The translations under genes and the position numbers were made by a program. A DNA stretch of 55,743 nucleotides from positions 1-55,743 of IMG/VR virus record IMGVR_UViG_3300020201_000023, one strand, 5' to 3'. The DNA is from a virus. This document shows, in pieces, positions 37,717-45,739 of the stretch (position 1 is the first letter of the stretch; each line of letters begins with the position of its first letter). The notes under the pieces were generated by a model that worked only from the letters and a program-made list of their open reading frames with translations, was not told the origin of the DNA and searched no databases.

Positions 37717-38595
37717 TCAGGCGTCCGAGGTGCGAGTGGTGTGAGCGGTTTGGAGCGACTCGGCGCGCGCCAGTGCGGCGGCGCCCTTGAAGCCCTCGCC
37801 GCGCGCGATGTCGAGGAACATCGTGGACTGCGGAGTCGACGGCGCCGCGCTCAGCTTCGCGGGCGCTGCGGCCTTGTTGCCGGACGCGACCTGCCCGGCG
37901 GGCGGCAGCACGGGAGTCCGCGTGTCGTACGAGTCGAGCGCGATGGACTCGTCACGCGCCGACAGCGCCGTGAAAGTCGCGCGCTCGGACTCGCCCGCCT
38001 TGCCCTCGCCGAGCAGCCGCGAGAACGAAGCCGCGATGCGCGTCTCAGTCTCCGCTGCCGTGCGCTTGGCCAGGTCGGCCGTGAGCGTCGCAATCTGCGT
38101 CGCCTGCGCGTTGGCGCGGCCGGTGAGCTCCACGATGCGGCTGCGGTCTGCGTCGCGCGCGAGCGCTGCGGCGGCTGCCGGTGCGTCGGACGACGTGCCC
38201 GACGCATCGGTGCCCGACAGCAGCGCGACGAGCGCGTCGCCGTTGGCCTCGACGGCCGCGAGCAGCGCCGGTGCGTCCATGCCCGTCAGCGTCATCAGCT
38301 TGTCGACGAGCATCGCGGCGCCGGTGTCGACCTCTTCGGCGACGTCGTCGTAGACCATGCCGTCCATGAGCGCGAAGTGCTTTTTCACGACCGAGAGCGC
38401 GTGAGACATCTTCGCCTCGTCGCTCGGCGCGTCTGCCGCTGCCATCGCGGGCGGCGCTTCGTCGGCGAGGGCCGATGCGAGCGCAACGAGCGCGTCGAGC
38501 GTCGCCTTGATCTTCTCGGGCGAACTGCCCTTCTTCATGCCGAGCGCGGCGGATACCGCGTCGAGCACCTTGTTCGGATCGTTGGGGTTTGCCAT
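37717..38595 (-). CDS. Nested scaffold protein (292 aa), same frame as the protease
   Basis: Internal ATG at 38595 (MANPNDPNKVLDAV, residue 196 of the protease) is preceded by AAAGGA at a good distance. It begins exactly where the protease domain ends. This matches the Mu I/Z and lambda C/Nu3 arrangement, in which protease and scaffold share a C-terminus. Not proven without protein data. Confidence 0.7.
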   Translation of the reverse strand: MANPNDPNKVLDAVSAALGMKKGSSPEKIKATLDALVALASALADEAPPAMAAADAPSDEAKMSHALSVVKKHFALMDGMVYDDVAEEVDTGAAMLVDKLMTLTGMDAPALLAAVEANGDALVALLSGTDASGTSSDAPAAAAALARDADRSRIVELTGRANAQATQIATLTADLAKRTAAETETRIAASFSRLLGEGKAGESERATFTALSARDESIALDSYDTRTPVLPPAGQVASGNKAAAPAKLSAAPSTPQSTMFLDIARGEGFKGAAALARAESLQTAHTTRTSDA

Positions 38596-39180
38596 GAGAG
38601 TCCTTTGCGTAGGTCGCGCGGGAGCCCCGACGCGAGAGAGTGTGATCGGCGTCATGCCGGGAAGAAACGGCGACGGCGTCAGGCCGATCTCGAAGATCTC
38701 GCCTCGGCCAGACGGCTCGCCGGTGACGCGGTCGATGGGCGCGAAGTCGATGACGACCGAGCAGAAGCGCTGCTTGCCGGTCTTGATCTTGTCGGCCGCG
38801 TCGTCGGTCCATTCGACCAGCGCCCACAGTTCGGCGCCGCGCACTTCGAACGCCTGAATCCATCCGGCGGCGTCGATCGCGTGGCCCATGTCGTGCCGCG
38901 GATGCCCGTAGAGAAACGGCACCGGCTGCTCGTCGGCGTCGAAGATTCGGATGACGTCCGCGAACACCTCGGCCGTGAACTCGAACGCGCCCATCGGGTG
39001 CCCGTGCCACTCCGACTCATACGCGCACTCGACCCACGACAGCGGCGCGGAGTCGGCGAGCACCTGGCACTTCATGCGCGCGCGGTCCGCGGGCGAGCCG
39101 GTGAACTTCGGGAGCACGCTGCCGCGGAGCGCAACAAGGCGTCGGCCGTCGAATGCGACAGCGGGTGAACGGTTGGCCAT
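37717..39180 (-). CDS. Mu gpI-like prohead protease with C-terminal scaffold (487 aa)
   Basis: ATG at 39180. The first 190 residues match the Mu-like protease family (EWHGHPMGAFEFTAEVFADV, PFLYGHPRHDMGHAIDAAGW, GKQRFCSVVIDFAP, GLTPSPFLPGMTPI). The rest is an Ala/Ser-rich helical scaffold region with coiled-coil segments (TGRANAQATQIATLTADLAK). Cleavage would mature the capsid and remove the scaffold. An internal start at 38595 probably gives the scaffold alone. Confidence 0.88.
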   Translation of the reverse strand: MANRSPAVAFDGRRLVALRGSVLPKFTGSPADRARMKCQVLADSAPLSWVECAYESEWHGHPMGAFEFTAEVFADVIRIFDADEQPVPFLYGHPRHDMGHAIDAAGWIQAFEVRGAELWALVEWTDDAADKIKTGKQRFCSVVIDFAPIDRVTGEPSGRGEIFEIGLTPSPFLPGMTPITLSRVGAPARPTQRTLMANPNDPNKVLDAVSAALGMKKGSSPEKIKATLDALVALASALADEAPPAMAAADAPSDEAKMSHALSVVKKHFALMDGMVYDDVAEEVDTGAAMLVDKLMTLTGMDAPALLAAVEANGDALVALLSGTDASGTSSDAPAAAAALARDADRSRIVELTGRANAQATQIATLTADLAKRTAAETETRIAASFSRLLGEGKAGESERATFTALSARDESIALDSYDTRTPVLPPAGQVASGNKAAAPAKLSAAPSTPQSTMFLDIARGEGFKGAAALARAESLQTAHTTRTSDA

Positions 39181-39199
39181 GCGGCCTCCTATCGGGTAG

Positions 39200-40024
39200 T
39201 CAGCGAACGAAGGACGAAGCGCCGAATCCCGGCGTCAGCTCGAAGCCGGCCGGGATGCTCGTCGAGATGACGATGCCCTCTTCGTCGACCTCCTCTTGCG
39301 AGTAGGTCACGACGCTGCACCGGCACTGAAAGCCGCACGGTGGGAACACACCGGCGAAGGTCGTGTCGTCCGCGCGCCACGTCACGCCGTCCATCGGCGC
39401 ATGCGTCGCGCGCACTCGCGTATCCTGCACCGTGCGGTACTGCCGATAAGGTCGCGCCGCGATGACGTCCGGCGACTGCATCTGCGCGTATCGACCGGCG
39501 CCGTACGCGCTCGCGACTTGCGTCCGATACACGTTCTCGAGGTAACTTGGGTCAGCCGGCGAGATGCCGAGCGCGACGGCGTCGGCGACCACCGCGTCGC
39601 GGAACTCGCGCAGAGTGCCGCCCTTCTCGAGCGTGCGTGTCAGTTGGTCGATCGCCGTCTGCGATATCGTGTCGAGTTGGTCGTCGCTGTAGATGGCCGC
39701 GCGCCGGCGGTACGCGCCGAGCACTTCGTCGAGCAGCGCCGGGTCTCCGCCGCGCGTGCGCCAGAACGCAACCGCCTCGGCGAACGACAGCCGCAGGAAC
39801 GCCGGCCGCATGTCGAGCGCGAGGAGCCGCGTACCAGCGTCAGGCGCGAGTTCGACGAGCCGCACGAACATTTGGCCCGCGAGGTCGGCGAGCACCATCG
39901 GCTCGTACGTGAGCGCCTCGATCGCCGCGTCGCCGCGGAACGTCTCGACGGCCGCGCGCACCGCCTCGGGTCCGCCCTCCGCCGCCGCCGCGATAGCCTC
40001 GCGCATCGGCGCGAAGGCGCCCAC
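39200..40024 (-). CDS. MuF-like minor head protein (head morphogenesis family)
   Basis: C-terminal half carries the MuF hallmark: a helix with YRTQVASAYGAGRYAQM, then YRQYRTVQDTRVRATHAPMD, GVTWRADDTTF and PPCGFQCRCSVVTYS. Before it is FLRLSFAEAVAFWRTRGGDP and a helical region. The start is uncertain: GTG at 40024 or ATG at 40006, neither with a good ribosome-binding site. The same frame stays open and protein-like back to the G7 tract at 40200-40207 inside the portal gene, suggesting a frameshift or an indel (see finding). Confidence 0.78.
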   Translation of the reverse strand: MGAFAPMREAIAAAAEGGPEAVRAAVETFRGDAAIEALTYEPMVLADLAGQMFVRLVELAPDAGTRLLALDMRPAFLRLSFAEAVAFWRTRGGDPALLDEVLGAYRRRAAIYSDDQLDTISQTAIDQLTRTLEKGGTLREFRDAVVADAVALGISPADPSYLENVYRTQVASAYGAGRYAQMQSPDVIAARPYRQYRTVQDTRVRATHAPMDGVTWRADDTTFAGVFPPCGFQCRCSVVTYSQEEVDEEGIVISTSIPAGFELTPGFGASSFVR

Positions 40025-40047
40025 CGCGGCGATCGTCGTGCGTGCTG

Positions 40048-41643
40048 CTAGCTCGTAGGGCCGGCCGATCGTGGCACGCGCGCGAACCTGCGCGGGCTCG
40101 TCGGCGAGAGAGAGGACGTCGGCGAAGTCGGGGTGTGCGTCGACAAGGCCGGCATCCCACCCGCCGAGAGAGGCGATGTCGGGAAAGGGGAAGCCGCGGG
40201 CGCCCCCCCGGACGCGGGCGTAGCAGGGGCCGCAGGCGTCGACGCTGCCGGAGTCGGCTCCGATGCGGACAGCGCCGAGAAGCCGTAGGCAGGCGCCGCC
40301 GTGGCGGGTACGTAGAACTGATCGCCGCCCTCGGCGAGAGGCGGGAGTCCGTTGCCCGCGAGCATCTGATCGTAAGTGACGCGGCCCGTCGCCGCGACAT
40401 GCGGCGTCACCGCGACGGCGTTGTCGAACACGCTCGCGATGACCGGCATCGGCACTGCCGGATCGAAGCGATTGTAGACCGCGATCGTGCGCGCGACGTC
40501 GCGAGTGAAACTCCCCCACATCAGCGTCGCGTCGAGCTCCGAGCCTTCGACGCGGATGCCGTCCTTGACCTCGTCGCTCGCGCGTGAGCCGTTCGGCCCG
40601 CTGCGCATCAGGTCGGGAGCGACGCCGATCGCCGTGGTAATCTCTTCGTTCGCCGCGTCACGCAGCGTCGACCAGATAGGCGTGCTGCCGCTGGCCTTCG
40701 GGTCATGCACCGTGAGCGTCGTCGCGCCGCTGAGCACAGCTACGGAGTCGGTCGTGATGCGCTGCGCGTCTTCGAGCAGTTCCTGCCGCTGCCCCTTCGT
40801 CGCGTCGGCGCTCGTCTGCACGACGAGCAGCGGATTACCGAAGCGCTCGGCCCCGATCAACCACATCGCCCAGCCGTTGATCTTGAACGCCCAGTAGTAG
40901 ATCGCCGCCTGGAACTCGCCCTGGTCCTGCGGACGCCCTTGCTCGGTCCACGGGATGTGCACGAGGAACCGCGCGCGCCTCTGCTCGGGCGTGTCGTCGC
41001 GGCAGTACGCCGGATCATCCTTCGAAGTCGTGACGGTGTTGATCCACGCGAGGTCGGCGTTTCTCACCGACAGCGTCCAGTCGCGCTCCCACCGCAGCTC
41101 GCGCGTGAGCACCTGCACAGGCGTCGGCAGCCATGCGCCCTTGCGCCGCTCCCATACGAGCTCGTGCACGGACACGCCCATGCCGACGGCGTCGAGCACG
41201 CGCATGAGCAGCGTCTCGAGGCCGTCGATGCCGACGAGCCAATCGGACATCATCTTCGCCAGGCGCTCGGCCTCCGCCTTGTGGCGCGGGTCCGTGTCCG
41301 GCGGCGCCTTGCACGTCCACGCGCGGCCCGCGACCGCGTTGCGCCGGATGCCGTATGCGCGCCTCACCGTGGGGTCGCGCTTCGCCTGCGTGATGAGGTC
41401 GGACCACATCTCGAGGCGGCCGAACTCGAGGTCACGCAGCGCCGCCGAAATGCGCGCAGGCGTGACGGGCTGTAGCGACTTGTTCGCGAGCTGATACAGG
41501 TCGCGCTGCCGCGTCACTTGACCGCGCGGCGCCTGCGCCTGCGTGACCTGTATGCCAGGCTGCGGCATCGGCTGCGCCTGGACAATGGCGAGCTTTGCCG
41601 GCGCAGTCGTGTGCGCGAGCGAGCGGCGGGCTTTGCGTGACAT
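40048..41643 (-). CDS. Portal protein, Mu gp29/DUF935 family (531 aa)
   Basis: GGAGG before ATG at 41643. Family segments: RDLYQLANKSLQPVTPARIS, RLEMWSDLITQAKRDPTVRR, GRAWTC, MGVSVHELVWERRKGAW, FKINGWAMWLIGAERFGNPL and GVAPDLMRSGPNGSRASDEV. It forms the DNA entry ring. From about residue 450 it is Ala/Pro/Ser/Thr-rich. The part after the G7 tract (40200-40207) reads as low-complexity while the -1 frame reads as protein, so the annotated C-terminus may be wrong or one of two products. Confidence 0.88.
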   Translation of the reverse strand: MSRKARRSLAHTTAPAKLAIVQAQPMPQPGIQVTQAQAPRGQVTRQRDLYQLANKSLQPVTPARISAALRDLEFGRLEMWSDLITQAKRDPTVRRAYGIRRNAVAGRAWTCKAPPDTDPRHKAEAERLAKMMSDWLVGIDGLETLLMRVLDAVGMGVSVHELVWERRKGAWLPTPVQVLTRELRWERDWTLSVRNADLAWINTVTTSKDDPAYCRDDTPEQRRARFLVHIPWTEQGRPQDQGEFQAAIYYWAFKINGWAMWLIGAERFGNPLLVVQTSADATKGQRQELLEDAQRITTDSVAVLSGATTLTVHDPKASGSTPIWSTLRDAANEEITTAIGVAPDLMRSGPNGSRASDEVKDGIRVEGSELDATLMWGSFTRDVARTIAVYNRFDPAVPMPVIASVFDNAVAVTPHVAATGRVTYDQMLAGNGLPPLAEGGDQFYVPATAAPAYGFSALSASEPTPAASTPAAPATPASGGAPAASPFPTSPLSAGGMPALSTHTPTSPTSSLSPTSPRRFARVPRSAGPTS

Positions 41644-41654
41644 GAGCCCTCCGG

Positions 41655-43202
41655 CTATCGAGTATTCCAGCCGTGCGCCGATGGTCGGGCGCCGCCGTAC
41701 GTGTCGCGCAGGTCCGCCGTGCTTCGGCGTCCTGCGGTGGCGATCTCTGGCATGCTGTTTCCGGCGAGTTCGTCGTGCCCTGCCGCCGCTGCGTCGATGT
41801 CGTCGTCGTCTTCGTCGCCGCTGCCGGTGAACGAGGTCAGGTGGTCGATGAACTCTGCAAGCCACGGAGCGCCGGCCGGCAGAAGAACTCGACCACCGTT
41901 GTACGACTCGCTGAACGGCAGTGCGCGCACGAGTTTGTCGGCGACGGCTGCCATGATGTTGACGCCCGTGACGCCGGCCCCTTGGGGCGCTGGCGCCGTG
42001 AGGTAGTCAGTCGTTCCGCGTTCCGTGCCGGCGACGTACGCCCGTATGCGAGCCTGCGGGCGAGTCGCCTTCTTGGCGGCGATGCGCGCGCCGAACGCTG
42101 GCGCCGTGACATGCACGCTGATTCGGTCGCGGATGTAGTAACGCGCAGTCGGCCCGCGCCCCTCGCGCGCGAACTCGATCAACACGCTTGCATCGCTCGT
42201 CGTCTTGGCCGTGTAGGCGAAGTCCGCGCCGAATGCGTGCGGCATCTGGTCGAGCCGCTCGCGCATCGTGACAGGGTCGTAGGTGACGTATTCGTCGCGG
42301 AAGACCTGCGAGCCCTCGGGCCTCGGCGACCCCATGTACAGCGACCACCACGCGACGACGTTGGCCTTCTTCGCGGCCAGCAACTCACGCGAGAACTCGG
42401 CCTCCCAGAGCGGGTCGCCGTTGTCGTTCTCCGCGGGGAGGTGTACATGCTGAAAGGCTCGCGAGCCAGACAGCGACGAAGAGAGCTTGCCAGACTTCAG
42501 CAGCCCGATCAGGTCATGGACCATCCACCGTGTGTGCCAGACGAATATCGATGTCGAGTCGCGGGCGCGAGCCTCGACGACGTCAGTCCAGAACTCCGAC
42601 ACCACACGCTGCCACGCCTTGCTTCGCGCGTGCTTGCGGTCTGGGTACGGGTCATCGAGCAGGATGATGTCGGCAGGCCGGCCAGTGAATCCCTGCGCCA
42701 CACCGCATGCGACGACGCCGCCGCCGGCCGTCGTCGACCACTCGCCCTTGGCGTCCGTGTCGTCGCTGATCGCGACCCCTGCGTCGCGCGCCCACTGCCG
42801 CATCTTCGCCGACTTGGTCTCCGCCAGCGTCGCCGAGCTCGACGCGTAGACGATGCGCAGATGCGGGAAGCGCAGAAGCGTCGCGACTACCCACGCGCAA
42901 ACCGTGTCGGTTTTGGCGTGCTGCGGAGGTGCATGGCATGTGGCCCGCGTGGGGCGCACCCATGATTCCTCCAACACCGTGACCATCGGCGCGAGATGAT
43001 CGGGCCTGGTGTATCGGCTGTTTAGCCGAGGGATTAGGTCCATCGTCGACAGCGCAGCGAGCGGGTTCGACTCCGGCTTCGCCGCCGCTGCCGCCGCCTC
43101 CATCGCCGCAAGTTCCGCCCGCGCCATCTGCCGCAAGATGTTGCGCGGCGAGTCCGGCTTGGCGCGCGTCTTCGCGGCGATGCTCCGCGAGACGTAGCCC
43201 AT
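41655..43202 (-). CDS. Terminase large subunit (515 aa)
   Basis: ATG at 43202 (MGYVSRSIAA) with GACGAGGTC upstream. ATPase: Walker A-like APPQHAKT (91-98), Walker B DIILLDDP (178-185), and a coupling segment FVWHTRW. Nuclease: HAFGADFAYTAKTTSDASVL with the first catalytic Asp. It cuts and pumps DNA into the prohead through the portal encoded next. The C-terminal region ends with an acidic patch (GSGDEDDDDIDAAA). Confidence 0.9.
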   Translation of the reverse strand: MGYVSRSIAAKTRAKPDSPRNILRQMARAELAAMEAAAAAAKPESNPLAALSTMDLIPRLNSRYTRPDHLAPMVTVLEESWVRPTRATCHAPPQHAKTDTVCAWVVATLLRFPHLRIVYASSSATLAETKSAKMRQWARDAGVAISDDTDAKGEWSTTAGGGVVACGVAQGFTGRPADIILLDDPYPDRKHARSKAWQRVVSEFWTDVVEARARDSTSIFVWHTRWMVHDLIGLLKSGKLSSSLSGSRAFQHVHLPAENDNGDPLWEAEFSRELLAAKKANVVAWWSLYMGSPRPEGSQVFRDEYVTYDPVTMRERLDQMPHAFGADFAYTAKTTSDASVLIEFAREGRGPTARYYIRDRISVHVTAPAFGARIAAKKATRPQARIRAYVAGTERGTTDYLTAPAPQGAGVTGVNIMAAVADKLVRALPFSESYNGGRVLLPAGAPWLAEFIDHLTSFTGSGDEDDDDIDAAAAGHDELAGNSMPEIATAGRRSTADLRDTYGGARPSAHGWNTR

Positions 43203-43214
43203 GCGGTGACCTCG

Positions 43215-43454
43215 TCAGTCCGTAGTCTCGACGCGGACCTCGACGCGGTCGCAGTCGGTGATCCACATGCACATCACGCGGCCGTCGACCTCGCACTCGG
43301 CGAGGTGCTTCCACCCGTCAGCGCAGGCGACCGTCTCGGTGATGCGCCCGAACAGCGGCGAGAAGTGCTTCTTGTAGCGGACCCACTGGCCGACAGCGAA
43401 GCGCGGCGGCGCGGGTGGCGTTGCGTCGGCGATGGCGATGGCGATGGCGTTCAT
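43215..43454 (-). CDS. Hypothetical SH3-like protein (79 aa)
   Basis: ATG at 43454 in an ATGA overlap (MNAIAIAIADATPPAPP). Beta-rich body, AVGQWVRYKKHFSPLFGRIT and AECEVDGRVMCMWITDCDRV, like small SH3-type barrels. Function unknown; lies just upstream of the terminase. Confidence 0.7.
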   Translation of the reverse strand: MNAIAIAIADATPPAPPRFAVGQWVRYKKHFSPLFGRITETVACADGWKHLAECEVDGRVMCMWITDCDRVEVRVETTD

Positions 43455-43711
43455 GGTGTCCGCCAAGCGGCGAACGACTTCGGCCAGTCCGCGCCGTACT
43501 CGATGCCCGCCGGACCGTCACCACCGGACGCCAACATTGGGCGCGGGTCGAACCACTCCGGCAGCCGCGCACGTACCTCGGCGCTCGCGTCGATCGTCAC
43601 CGACAGCGCGCGGATGTCGATCCTGCGGATCTCGCCGGCAAGGTCGTCGCCGTCGATCACCGCGCCTCCGCTGACGCTGTCCCACCTGACGGTCACAGGG
43701 TTCTTGGTCAT
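43451..43711 (-). CDS. Hypothetical protein (86 aa)
   Basis: GAGGAGGGCGG before ATG at 43711 (MTKNPVTVRWDSVSG). Beta-rich start, DLAGEIRRIDIRALSVTID, then RARLPEWFDPRP. First gene after the tRNA-like gene; the longer frame from 43747 would begin inside the tRNA-like sequence. Confidence 0.7.
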   Translation of the reverse strand: MTKNPVTVRWDSVSGGAVIDGDDLAGEIRRIDIRALSVTIDASAEVRARLPEWFDPRPMLASGGDGPAGIEYGADWPKSFAAWRTP

Positions 43712-43744
43712 GGTGTCCGCCCTCCTCAAGGCGTATCCCGTCGG

Positions 43745-43812
43745 CACACCATCTAGGAATCGAACCTAGCGAGTCAGGTTTTGGAGGCCCGACAGCGCCC
43801 AGCGCCTGATGT
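43745..43812 (-). tRNA. tRNA-Trp-like gene, anticodon CCA, reduced D-arm (68 nt)
   Basis: Minus-strand sequence starting ACATCAG at 43812. The T-arm CTAGG-TTCGATT-CCTAG is perfect. The anticodon loop CTCCAAA holds CCA (43784-43782) with U33 and A37. Acceptor pairs ACATCA with TGGTGT (one G-T); the seventh pair is G-A. The D-arm is only GCGC-TGG-GCGC, lacking the usual GG loop, and the anticodon stem has one C-A mismatch at the loop edge. 3' CCA is not encoded. A reduced or decayed tRNA that may or may not be charged. Confidence 0.55.
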
Positions 43813-43860
43813 AAAACTGCCCCAGAAGTATGCGCTGAGGCGCCGCCTTGAAGTCACGAC

Positions 43861-43892
43861 CGTATCACGTCGTGCGATTGCGCGCCCGTCAA
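43861..43892 (-). promoter_or_regulatory. Weak promoter candidate upstream of the tRNA-like gene
   Basis: TTGACG (43887-43892) and TGATAC (43862-43867) on the minus strand, spacing 19. The region 43813-43960 holds no gene. The -35 is good, the -10 is poor. Confidence 0.3.
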
Positions 43893-43960
43893 TGCTGGAC
43901 CCGCCCGCGTCGCCGCGCGCGAATCCGTTACCGTGCCCACGCATGGCGGGTCGGCGTAAG

Positions 43961-44143
43961 TCAGTGCTGCGCCGGCACGTCGTCCGCAGGCGCGTCCAGC
44001 AGTTCGACCGCACGCGCACGCTCATCCGGCGACAGCGCGCGCCACGCGGAGACGTTGGCGGCAGCATCGGCGAGCACCCGCTCAGCGTCGCCACGCTCGC
44101 CGATGTAGCGCACGACTCGCCGCCAGAACGACGCGCGGCGCAT
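43961..44143 (-). CDS. Small helical protein after terminase small subunit (60 aa)
   Basis: ATG at 44143 shares one base with the upstream stop. Basic N-terminus (MRRASFWRRVVRYIGER) and an acidic second half (LSPDERARAVELLDAPADDV). Unknown; may assist packaging by position. Confidence 0.65.
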   Translation of the reverse strand: MRRASFWRRVVRYIGERGDAERVLADAAANVSAWRALSPDERARAVELLDAPADDVPAQH

Positions 44144-44646
44144 CAGTGCTGGACCTCCGCGCCATCAGCCGGCGCGTCGTCGTCCTCAGACAGCGCCGCC
44201 ATCAGCGCCGCGAAGTGCTCCGGCGGCAGCACGCGGCGGGCGACGACGATGACCGCCTGCGACGCGTCGTGCTGCGCCTTCACGATGACCGTCGTCGACG
44301 GCGCGAACATCTCCGGCGACACGCTCTCCATGAGCCGCACGCGCGCTTTCCAGTCGCGGACCTCGCAGCCCTCGAACCCCGGCTTCGACTCGAGGCGCAC
44401 TTCGTCGAAGAGCGCACCGAGCCCGACAGCCTGTGCGCGCGCGACCTCTTCGCAGAACGTTGCGTAAGGCTCCTGCCCCGTCGCGCCCCACTGCTGCCAC
44501 CGACTCAGGTCCGACGCCGTCACGCCTTCGATTGCCGCCGCGAGCGGAAGCGGCTTGCCGGTGCGCAACTGGACGCACACCGCCTCAATCATCGACGGCG
44601 TGCACTTCGTCGGTCGCCCGATGCGCGGTCGCAGCGCGTCAGCCAT
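44143..44646 (-). CDS. Terminase small subunit-like protein (167 aa)
   Basis: GAGGTGACG before ATG at 44646 (GTG at 44649 also possible). RIGRPTKCTPSMIEAVCVQL, AAAIEGVTASDLSRWQQWGA is the N-terminal helix-turn-helix pattern of small terminase subunits (GRPTKxT...RW), which recognise phage DNA. The C-terminal part is helical and acidic (LSEDDDAPADGAEVQH). Five short genes then lead to the large subunit. Confidence 0.82.
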   Translation of the reverse strand: MADALRPRIGRPTKCTPSMIEAVCVQLRTGKPLPLAAAIEGVTASDLSRWQQWGATGQEPYATFCEEVARAQAVGLGALFDEVRLESKPGFEGCEVRDWKARVRLMESVSPEMFAPSTTVIVKAQHDASQAVIVVARRVLPPEHFAALMAALSEDDDAPADGAEVQH

Positions 44647-44650
44647 CACG

Positions 44651-44848
44651 TCACCTCACAATCGGCTGCGGCTGCTCAAACTCGTTCGCATCGGACCAAT
44701 CCCGCGTCGGGCAGTGCGGCGCAGCGTCGCTTGCTGCGCATGCCGGCGAGTGCCCCGTGTTTTCGTCGCCACGCCGCTCATCGTGTCGGCCGCGGGAAGA
44801 GAGCCACTCCTGCGCATCCATCGGCCGATGGTCGTGCACGTCAGCCAC
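44651..44848 (-). CDS. Small hypothetical protein (65 aa)
   Basis: GTG at 44848 overlaps the upstream gene by eight bases; the overlap word TGGCTGA also occurs at the next upstream junction. Polar, no hydrophobic core, CAASDAAPHC in the middle. Probably disordered. Function unknown. Confidence 0.55.
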   Translation of the reverse strand: MADVHDHRPMDAQEWLSSRGRHDERRGDENTGHSPACAASDAAPHCPTRDWSDANEFEQPQPIVR

Positions 44849-45008
44849 GGTCGCCCGCCTTCGCTCGCAACGCCGCGTCGCGTGCCTCGATGAGCGCCGC
44901 GAACCGCCGCTGTTCCGCTTCCGGCCGCTGCGCCATCGCGCGCTGCACGAACGCGTCGATCTCCGCCGCGAGCGCCTTCACGCCGTCGTCCGGTTCCGCG
45001 TCAGCCAT
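44841..45008 (-). CDS. Small helical protein (55 aa)
   Basis: ATG at 45008 (MADAEPDDGVKALAAE), eight-base overlap with the upstream stop. One long helix with charged residues (FVQRAMAQRPEAEQRRFAAL). Shorter than usual gene-call limits, but both ends fit the chain. Confidence 0.6.
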   Translation of the reverse strand: MADAEPDDGVKALAAEIDAFVQRAMAQRPEAEQRRFAALIEARDAALRAKAGDRG

Positions 45009-45192
45009 ACGTGCCGCACCGGATATGCCGCGCAACCATCCACCGCACCCGCTCGCTCGCCCATCGCGCCGCGAAGTCGTCGCCGGCCTGCGCTGCCGCG
45101 GCGTGCTCACGCGTGAGCGCCGACAGCGCGCCGTAGTAGGACCGCATGCGCGCATCCGCCGCGTTCCAGTCGATCACGTCAGGTGTCGCCAT
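45001..45192 (-). CDS. Small hypothetical protein (63 aa)
   Basis: GGAGGCGAGC before ATG at 45192 (MATPDVIDWNAADARM). Helical with aromatic residues (MRSYYGALSALTREHAAAAQ, ARWASERVRWMVARHIRCG). First gene of the packaging block; the 212 bases upstream hold no accepted gene. Confidence 0.65.
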   Translation of the reverse strand: MATPDVIDWNAADARMRSYYGALSALTREHAAAAQAGDDFAARWASERVRWMVARHIRCGTYG

Positions 45193-45404
45193 GCTCGCCT
45201 CCACGACGCTGTCAGCGGTTGACGCGCTTGCACGCATCCTCGCCGCTCGGGTCGCCTCCTGCACCGCGTGAGTGCCGGTGGGGTGGTTCGTCGCCCCTCG
45301 CCCGCCGGTCCACCCCCAGGGTAGAGTTATGCCCTAGCCGCGGCGGTATGTCTCGTGTCAGAACGCGCCATCCGTTGCCATCCGTTGCCATCTCATGCCG
45401 CGGG

Positions 45405-45569
45405 CTACTTGCGCGCCTTCCACATCGCGAGCCCCTTTTCGAGCAGATGCCGCACCGCATCCGCCTGCGTGAACTGGATTCCGTGCGCCGACTCCATGCC
45501 GACCCGGTGCGCCTCGATTCGAGAGAGCAGCTCCGCCGATACGCGCACGGTCACTTTTTGGTCGTTCAC
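45405..45569 (-). CDS. Ribbon-helix-helix regulator (54 aa)
   Basis: GTG start at 45569, stop at 45405; too short for most gene tracks. NDQKVTVRVSAELLSRIEAH followed by GMESAHGIQFTQADAVRHLL is the strand-helix-helix order of the Arc/MetJ fold, which dimerises and binds DNA with the N-terminal strand (KVTVRV). Lies directly downstream of the fifth tRNA-minihelix element, so it may control that region. The ribosome-binding site (AAAGGCGG) is weak. Confidence 0.72.
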   Translation of the reverse strand: MNDQKVTVRVSAELLSRIEAHRVGMESAHGIQFTQADAVRHLLEKGLAMWKARK

Positions 45570-45618
45570 TCGCTACCGCCTTTCGCGCATCGTACTACAC
45601 CCGCCGCGCCCGTCCGAT

Positions 45619-45660
45619 TGGTCCGCGCACCCGGTACTTGATCCGGATGCGCGGAGTACT
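45619..45660 (-). ncRNA. tRNA-minihelix-like hairpin, element 5
   Basis: Minus-strand RNA: 12-bp stem (45643-45654 with 45623-45634, one G-U), 8-nt loop AUCAAGUA, then ACCA at 45622-45619 and AUC. On the plus strand the G-U pair would be an A-C mismatch, so the transcribed strand folds better. Preceded by AAGGGAAGUACU. Nearest to the RHH gene; no array follows it. Confidence 0.6.
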
Positions 45661-45671
45661 TCCCTTGGTTC

Positions 45672-45734
45672 GCCTTGCCGCGCCGCGCCTAGCCCGGCCT
45701 TGCCACGCCCAGCCTAGCCCGGCCGCGCCTGGCC
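45672..45734 (-). repeat. GGCNN pentanucleotide array G (13 units)
   Basis: On the plus strand NNGCC repeats in strict five-base phase; the NN pairs vary freely. Joins minihelix element 1 (right) to the GAACCAAGGG box before element 5 (left). Non-coding: TAG codons occur and no ribosome-binding site is present. Confidence 0.85.
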
Positions 45735-45739
45735 ATGAT

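Noticed and set aside
39200-40519. MuF gene starting at 40519
   Set aside because: The first 100 residues of that frame are antisense-like Arg/Ser-rich sequence lying under the conserved portal region; homology starts after the G7 tract.
45212-45391. A 59-aa frame (MATDGNGWRV) in the gap before the packaging genes, starting in a tandem ATGGCAACGG repeat
   Set aside because: No ribosome-binding site, low-complexity charged product, no overlap with a neighbour. The gap 45193-45404 is better left as non-coding, with a short 10-base tandem repeat.
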